9,298 bases of DNA from Desulfobacteraceae bacterium (GTDB lineage: Bacteria; Desulfobacterota; Desulfobacteria; Desulfobacterales; Desulfobacteraceae): assembly GCA_024225895.1 (NCBI GenBank), contig JAAEMC010000359.1, positions 1 to 9,298 of the forward strand, in the 5' to 3' direction. Each line of letters starts with the position of its first letter. Positions within the stretch are counted from its first letter, which is position 1. Positions 7,455 to 9,298 of the stretch are shown piece by piece. The notes beneath the pieces are model-generated. The model had not been told where the DNA came from and searched no databases. It was given only the letters and a program-made list of their open reading frames with translations. The position numbers and the translations under genes are program-made.

Positions 7455-7482
7455 TGTATCATCCTGTCTCACAGGTGATACA
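7455..7482. repeat. Strong stem-loop in the divergent intergenic region
   Basis: Left arm TGTATCATCCTGT (7455-7467), loop CTC, right arm ACAGGTGATACA (7471-7482). Twelve base pairs form with one bulged T. There is no T-tract on either side, and both flanking genes point away, so it is not a terminator for them. It may be an operator or a structured leader. Confidence 0.65.
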
Positions 7483-7486
7483 GAAA

Positions 7487-7500
7487 TGTTTCCTGAAACA
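7487..7500. repeat. Perfect palindrome TGTTTC-CT-GAAACA
   Basis: A six-bp dyad with a 2-bp centre, 4 bp after the stem-loop. Its size and symmetry suit a dimeric HTH repressor operator. The binder is unknown. Confidence 0.55.
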
Positions 7501-7545
7501 AATTGTAATGTACTGATAGCGGTGTGATTTTATCCGGGTTTTGCT

Positions 7546-7561
7546 TTTCATTTATATGAAA
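7546..7561. repeat. Inverted repeat TTTCAT-TTAT-ATGAAA upstream of the transglutaminase-like gene
   Basis: A perfect 6-bp dyad about 48 bp before the start codon. It shares TTTC...GAAA with the palindrome at 7487-7500, so the two could be sites for one regulator. No clear -35/-10 pair was identified beside it. Confidence 0.45.
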
Positions 7562-7598
7562 TCATGGGATAAGCAAAAGAAATGAATTAAAAGCATAT

Positions 7599-7602
7599 GG
7601 AG
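7599..7602 (+). promoter_or_regulatory. Shine-Dalgarno site of the transglutaminase-like gene
   Basis: GGAG with a 7-nt spacer to ATG 7610. It supports this start codon over the second in-frame possibilities downstream. Confidence 0.7.
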
Positions 7603-7609
7603 TCTGAAG

Positions 7610-8272
7610 ATGGATGAATATTTAAACCCCACCTATTATATTGAAAGTGATAACGAAAAAATAATCACTTTTGCAAGGGAAGCCTGCAAAGATCTGGAAA
7701 CCGATATGGAAAAAGCCATTGCACTCTACTATAGTGTTAGAGACGGTATCCGGTATAATCCATACAGCATTGAAGCTGCAAAAGAATCCATGAAAGCCAC
7801 TGTGATTCTGGAAAGGGGATACGGATATTGCGTGGCCAAAGCCATCGTCCTGATATCTCTTGCAAGAAGCCGGAAAATTCCAGCCAGATTAGGGTTGGCT
7901 GATGTGAGAAATCATCTGAATACAAAACGGCTGGAAGAACTCATGGGCACGGATCTTTTTGTCGATCACGGCTATGTTGAATTCTTCCTGGAAGATAAAT
8001 GGGTCAAGGCAACGCCGGCGTTCAATTTACAACTATGCCAAAACTTTAATGTGAAACCTTTGGAATTTGACGGGAAAACAGATTCCATATTCCATGAGTT
8101 TGATATCAAAGGCAACCGGCATATGGAATATGTAAAAGATTATGGCCCTTTTGCAGATTTGCCCTGGGACAGAATGGTAAAAAGGGCAAAGCAAACTTAT
8201 CCCAATTATTTTGAAAACCTGGAACGGTTCTCCAAGAATTTTGCCAAAGAAGCTTTACAGGAAAATCAATAA
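7610..8272 (+). CDS. Transglutaminase-like (papain-fold) domain protein
   Basis: A 220-residue cytoplasmic-looking protein with no signal peptide or membrane segment. The transglutaminase core shows SVRDGIRYNPY (42-52), the nucleophile region GYGYCVAKAIVLISLARS (70-87, Cys74), and IPARLGLADVRNHL. The His region is DHGYVEFFLEDKWVKATPAFN (119-139), with His120. In classical members an Asp comes 15 residues after this His (HxWVE...D-P); here that position is Thr135 (ATPAF), so the third triad residue is missing or supplied elsewhere. Transglutaminase-like bacterial proteins are proteases, amidases or inactive binders as well as cross-linkers; the substrate here is unknown. The start ATG 7610 has GGAG (7599-7602) 7 nt upstream. 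The gene is divergent from the HEAT-repeat gene and ends 7 bp from the stop of the convergent MetE-like gene. Confidence 0.88.
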   Translation: MDEYLNPTYYIESDNEKIITFAREACKDLETDMEKAIALYYSVRDGIRYNPYSIEAAKESMKATVILERGYGYCVAKAIVLISLARSRKIPARLGLADVRNHLNTKRLEELMGTDLFVDHGYVEFFLEDKWVKATPAFNLQLCQNFNVKPLEFDGKTDSIFHEFDIKGNRHMEYVKDYGPFADLPWDRMVKRAKQTYPNYFENLERFSKNFAKEALQENQ

Positions 8273-8279
8273 AAGAAAT

Positions 8280-9298
8280 CTATAAACCAGACCTGACGGT
8301 CTCGGATACTTTTTTGGTCAGGTGCAACACTTTTTTTGCAGAATCAAGATCCAAAGATCCGGTACCGCAGCTTGGGGTGATAAAGGTTTGACTGAAAACC
8401 TGCTCCCGGTCAAGGCCTAAAGCGATTATTTGGTCCATCTGTCTGGTAAATTTTTCAACAAGGTTTTGTGCGGTCTCTTCTGCAATAACTTCAGCCTTAT
8501 GGGTGGGGACTATGCCGCAGGCCAGTATACCTTTATTGAGGATAAATTTTTTGATGGTTTCCGGGTAGAGGATAAATCGGTCAAAAAAGGAATAAGCATC
8601 AAAACTGATAATGTCTATATTGGTTTCCAAGAGCATATCCCATTCAGTATTGGCACAGACATGAACTCCGGCAAGCCCGTTTTCGGAATGGATTTCCTGT
8701 GTTATCTCTTCAATACTGCCTGTGACATCATCTTTTGTGATGGTAATATAGGCGGATGTTCCAAATCCGGCCAATGCCGGCTCATCAATAAAAATAATCG
8801 GGGTTGTGTCCCTTTGGGCAAAACTCCTTGCCTGCCACTTTGCATTCATGGCCAGTTTTTTTATGGCAGCATCCCTTAACTGGTCATTATAAAAGATAGC
8901 ACGGTCATCCTCATCCTTTACAGCAGTGCAAAAAGTCACAGGCCCGGTCACCTGGCCTTTTAGTGCAATGGGAGTTGGTTCAAGCGTGTCCACTTGCTTT
9001 AAAAATTCAAAAAATCCCTTTCCTTCAGAGTCGGCAAATGCGAAGCGGGAAGTATCTAAGTTGTCATAGGTATCTGAAATTAAAAGGTATTCCTCAAAAA
9101 AATCAATAAAGTCCTGGTCAAATTCCGGTGATGATGTGTCAAGAAATTGTTTGCCGTTCTTTACGGTCAAGCCCGGAAGGCCCGGCAAGAACTGGTTGAT
9201 CATGCCTTCTTGTTCAAAAAAAGGCAGTTGAACCCACAAGGGGATCTCAGGTGTATATTCAAGCACTAATCTTGTGGCCTGTTCATGGTTGTCCATGG
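8280..9298 (-). CDS. MetE/UROD-superfamily protein (core methionine synthase-like), 5' end outside the window
   Basis: At least 339 codons are open to the window edge. The first visible ATG (9296) probably is not the start, because members of this family normally have a GxGSxPH-type segment before the helix that reads here EQATRLVLEYTPEIPLWVQLP. Numbering from that ATG: KGQVTGPVTF (113-122), FIDEPALAGFG (169-179), GVHVCANTEWDML (210-222), DIISFD (228-233) and TPSCGTGSLD (307-316). His212, Cys214 and Cys310 match the zinc ligands of cobalamin-independent methionine synthase (E. coli His641, Cys643, Cys726); Asp233 sits where Glu665 would be. It is far shorter than MetE (about 750) and lacks its N-terminal half. 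Short relatives in anaerobes transfer methyl groups from corrinoid donors, so methionine synthesis or another corrinoid/thiol methyl transfer is plausible; uroporphyrinogen decarboxylase is less likely given the HxC...C pattern. Confidence 0.85.
   Translation of the reverse strand, partial: MDNHEQATRLVLEYTPEIPLWVQLPFFEQEGMINQFLPGLPGLTVKNGKQFLDTSSPEFDQDFIDFFEEYLLISDTYDNLDTSRFAFADSEGKGFFEFLKQVDTLEPTPIALKGQVTGPVTFCTAVKDEDDRAIFYNDQLRDAAIKKLAMNAKWQARSFAQRDTTPIIFIDEPALAGFGTSAYITITKDDVTGSIEEITQEIHSENGLAGVHVCANTEWDMLLETNIDIISFDAYSFFDRFILYPETIKKFILNKGILACGIVPTHKAEVIAEETAQNLVEKFTRQMDQIIALGLDREQVFSQTFITPSCGTGSLDLDSAKKVLHLTKKVSETVRSGL
8291..8337 (+). terminator. Possible terminator of the transglutaminase-like transcript
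   Basis: ACCTGAC (8291-8297) pairs perfectly with GTCAGGT (8317-8323), and seven T follow at 8331-8337. An alternative short hairpin, AGACC-TGAC-GGTCT (8289-8302), is followed by T6 at 8310-8315. Both lie within the 3' end of the convergent MetE-like gene. The loop of the first is long and the T-tracts are offset, so the call is tentative. Confidence 0.3.
8318..8338. repeat. 21-bp near-identical repeat, copy 2
   Basis: Matches 6467-6487 at 20 of 21 positions. This copy is inside the MetE-like gene, where on the minus strand it encodes roughly KKVLHL. Confidence 0.6.

Noticed and set aside
7260..7472. 70-codon minus-strand open frame upstream of and overlapping the HEAT-repeat gene
   Set aside because: Out of frame with a well-supported gene, with no recognisable domain; its upstream end falls in the stem-loop region. 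Treated as a chance frame.
7486..7527. 13-codon open frame (MFPETNCNVLIAV) with AGGTG upstream
   Set aside because: It could be a leader peptide, but it overlaps the dyads, is too short to judge and shows no attenuation structure after it.

Overview
The window looks like chromosome from a sulfate-reducing Desulfobacterota (Desulfobacterales-like) bacterium. This is inferred from family resemblance: a HEAT-repeat protein of the type common in sulfate reducers, a PAS/sigma-54 activator with a cysteine cluster, a short MetE-like protein typical of anaerobes, and a Cys-Trp-rich regulator on top of a serine acetyltransferase/cysteine synthase operon. No rRNA, tRNA, insertion sequence or CRISPR array was seen. 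The region reads as a stable core segment with intact genes and no frameshift that I could detect.

Left part, minus strand (1-2100). A compact operon reads, in transcription order, small HTH regulator with a seven-cysteine C-terminal domain -> serine O-acetyltransferase (329 aa) -> O-acetylserine sulfhydrylase CysK (cut by the window edge). The genes overlap by 8 and 17 bp, and both downstream genes have good Shine-Dalgarno sites inside the preceding gene. A TTGACA / TATACT promoter carrying a CCAC-AAA-GTGG dyad lies just upstream. Together this is a self-contained cysteine-synthesis operon, probably controlled by its own first gene.

Middle (2101-4907). A 218-bp divergent intergenic region (2101-2318) holds that promoter and a candidate promoter for clpB. 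The clpB gene encodes a complete 862-aa disaggregase with a plausible internal GTG start for the N-domain-less form.

Right-middle (5003-7339), minus strand. A PAS/AAA+/Fis sigma-54-dependent activator (463 aa) lies convergent to clpB. After 255 bp without a convincing gene comes a 229-aa HEAT-repeat-like protein.

Right (7340-9298). A 270-bp divergent intergenic region is rich in inverted repeats and leads to a transglutaminase-like protein whose usual catalytic Asp position is Thr. That gene ends 7 bp from the stop of a convergent, edge-truncated MetE/UROD-superfamily protein that keeps an HxC...C zinc-binding pattern.

The most interesting points are the Cys-rich regulator of the cysteine operon, the dyad cluster between the HEAT and transglutaminase genes, the altered triad in the transglutaminase-like protein, and the core-MetE-like protein.
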